Origin: Sipunculus nudus
Lineage: Eukaryota > Annelida > Sipuncula > Golfingiida > Sipunculidae
Length of the DNA: 64,000 nt
NCBI GenBank assembly: GCA_026874595.1
Contig: CM049317.1
Location: 30,004,901-30,068,900 of the forward strand
Reading direction: 5' to 3'
In this document: positions 62,243 to 64,000 of the stretch, one piece after another
Layout of the letters: the number at the start of each line of letters is the position of its first letter
Position numbering within the stretch: position 1 is the stretch's first letter
Notes under the pieces: model-generated
The model's input: only the letters and a program-made list of their open reading frames with translations
What the model was told of the DNA's origin: nothing
Databases searched by the model: none
Program-made: the position numbers and the translations under genes

Positions 62243-64000
62243 GTGAGCAGGACGAACACATTTTTATCGACTTTTAATGCAGAATTTACGATAAATATAA
62301 TATTTCTTTAAAGAAAAATATTTCTGGTTATATGTAAACGTATAGCATAAGAAAAAGCATGTAACGCCTCCTATTGCTCTTAAATAGAATTATTCTCTTG
62401 CTCCGCTGTACGAATAAGCCAAAAGTGCGCTAATTCAATGGTACACACTACAAAGGCTGTTCTCGTCCTTCATATCCACATTAAAACATGTGGGACGATA
62501 AAATGACCCTAATCCAAACACGTTCAACAAGGCGGCATCTAGCGACAGATTATAGACTATTCAACAGCTTTGAAAAAAAGGCGGTGATGATTCATATGCT
62601 CTCAGTAACAATAACTTGTGACCTTTCAACTTTCACACGTGCGCAATCAGCAATCTCGATTTGGTAATCATTCTCCACACATGAGACCTTTCTAATAAGT
62701 TCCAGGATAGATCTCATGCACACATGTGTGCCCTCTGCTCGCTTTCACACCGAAATCGAGCCATTTCGCCTGGCAATTGAAAATTACAATAATGAAGGCA
62801 ATAAAGCAAATATGGAACATACATTGACACCATAAATGTCAAATATAACCGTTACAAAGAATATGATTGTCTGTTTTTTTTTTCGGTTTTGTAAAACCCC
62901 GGGAACTACATTGCGGCGTGAAATCGGTTACGTGGCGGTGTAAATGTATACAAACCAATAGCCCGTGCAACCCGGTTTAAACACGTGTTTGGTCAACCCG
63001 GGTGACGTTCGGGTCCCATTCGGAACACCTCTCCTCATCTTCGGGTGGTCTCGGGAGAATACGAATTCGGCCGAGGAGTTCCGAATGGACCGGGTCCGTG
63101 TGGTCCGTCATGTTTGTGGTTGCCTCGAAGCTGCTGAACCAGCGTCTCGTGTGCATAAGCAATTGCACGGTCCTCTCATTGTCTCTATAAATCTTGACTT
63201 TGTGCGGAGGTCGTTTGGTTACATGGTTTTGTCAACAAAGGAACGTACGTGTACCCTGTTTATAAAACCCTGTTTATAAACAGCTTGTTGATAAACAAGC
63301 TTGTTCATGGTGGGGTGTAACAAAAAACTTCTCAGCAGATATCACATATACATATCATTATTATGTAGTAATGTCACCCACCATGTGCCAGTATCCCGTC
63401 GAGCGCATTACTCGAATCACACCGCTTTAACACTGTGGTAACGAGGCGGATGTGATAAATCTGCATGAAAATATACAAAAATGAAAATTCAACAGAAAAT
63501 GAATAGTTGAACTGTGTACATCAGGTTAAATACCTCTTATTCACACTAACAAAATAATGGGGTGGGGGGGGGGGGAGGTCAGAAAGAGTTATATTTCTTC
63601 CGTCGTTACCTTTGGGCTTGATAAAAACCCTGTGTTTTTTAAGACTTCACCATTGGAGCGTAGGAGTTCATTTCACAACAAGCAAACCTACCGTTTAAAA
63701 ATTAGAGAACATTCTTACCTGTACAGTGAGATCAGCTAATAGCGACCTTTAAAATCTATATGTGATAATGTATATGGATATGGATAAATTAGAGTGATTG
63801 ACCATGACAGCTGTAAATACAAATACTGGTGCAGACGTGGTCATTCTGATCATTAATTCTCTGTATTTTTTCGTATTAATTTCCGTATTACGTGTTTCCG
63901 TATTAATAACCTTATCTAGATAACCAGCTTGCATGGCGTAAAGGCTAATTTTCAACTTATATTTAGGGTCGAATTAGGAAACAATAAAAGTTTTTTTTCC
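62243..64000 (+). other. C6 intron 2 (partial), no exon recognised
   Basis: No SKEQY/FFYR-type exon 3 is present. A GC-richer segment at about 62,890-63,190 stands out from the AT-rich surroundings and ends in short inverted TTTATAAAC/GTTGATAAAC-type motifs near 63,255-63,305. A G-tract lies at 63,559-63,577. Confidence 0.45.

Overview
The window is nuclear DNA of an invertebrate animal, not bacterial, viral or organellar. It has small exons with GT-AG introns, AT-rich sequence, long poly-G/poly-C and (AT)n tracts, many minisatellites and many non-autonomous transposon-like repeats. A repeat starting near 28,620 (the AGCTCAGCTGACTGTAAGTC type followed by GTCCG runs) resembles repeats I associate with mollusc genomes. 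A mollusc or other lophotrochozoan is therefore my best guess, but the species cannot be fixed from the sequence alone.

The only genes I can support form one tandem array of DNase I-family (endonuclease/exonuclease/phosphatase fold) extracellular nucleases, nearly all on the + strand. A complete unit has eight coding exons. The internal exon lengths are almost constant (89, 87, 83 or 101, 113 or 116, 155 and 97 nt) and the intron phases are always 0-2-2-1-0-2-0. C1 (801-7650) lacks exon 1 in the window and has an in-frame TGA in exon 2. C2 (14,948-20,582, 317 aa) is intact and ends in a serine-rich stretch plus a hydrophobic tail that looks like a GPI-anchor signal. C3 (27,848-35,324, 286 aa) is intact and ends without the tail, although sequence homologous to the tail lies just after its stop. 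C4 (40,136-49,053, 297 aa) is intact, secreted and more divergent. C5 (52,760-57,174) is a decayed copy retaining exons 5-8. C6 (61,579 to the right edge) is a further gene of which exons 1-2 are visible.

Between C2 and C3, on the minus strand (24.45-25.9 kb), lies what looks like a collapsed inverted unit. It has a DNase promoter and 14 codons of exon 1, followed by sequence homologous to the downstream flank of C1. This copy and the C3 promoter form a head-to-head inverted repeat around a 33-bp minisatellite.

The rest is repeat-rich. There are tandem arrays carrying the palindrome GGTGGCGCCACC at 11.4-12.4, 22.4-24.2, 28.7-29.6 and 53.8-55.3 kb. There is a 2.1-kb foldback element in C1 intron 7, and several TIR elements near 29.9-31.4, 36.0-37.0 and 60.3 kb. 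There are also minisatellites, one of which (28 bp, C4 intron 5) starts exactly at a splice donor.

Functionally the genes would supply a set of Ca/Mg-dependent extracellular DNases, some tethered to the cell surface and some released. This is read from signal peptides, catalytic residues and tails; expression and activity are not visible here.
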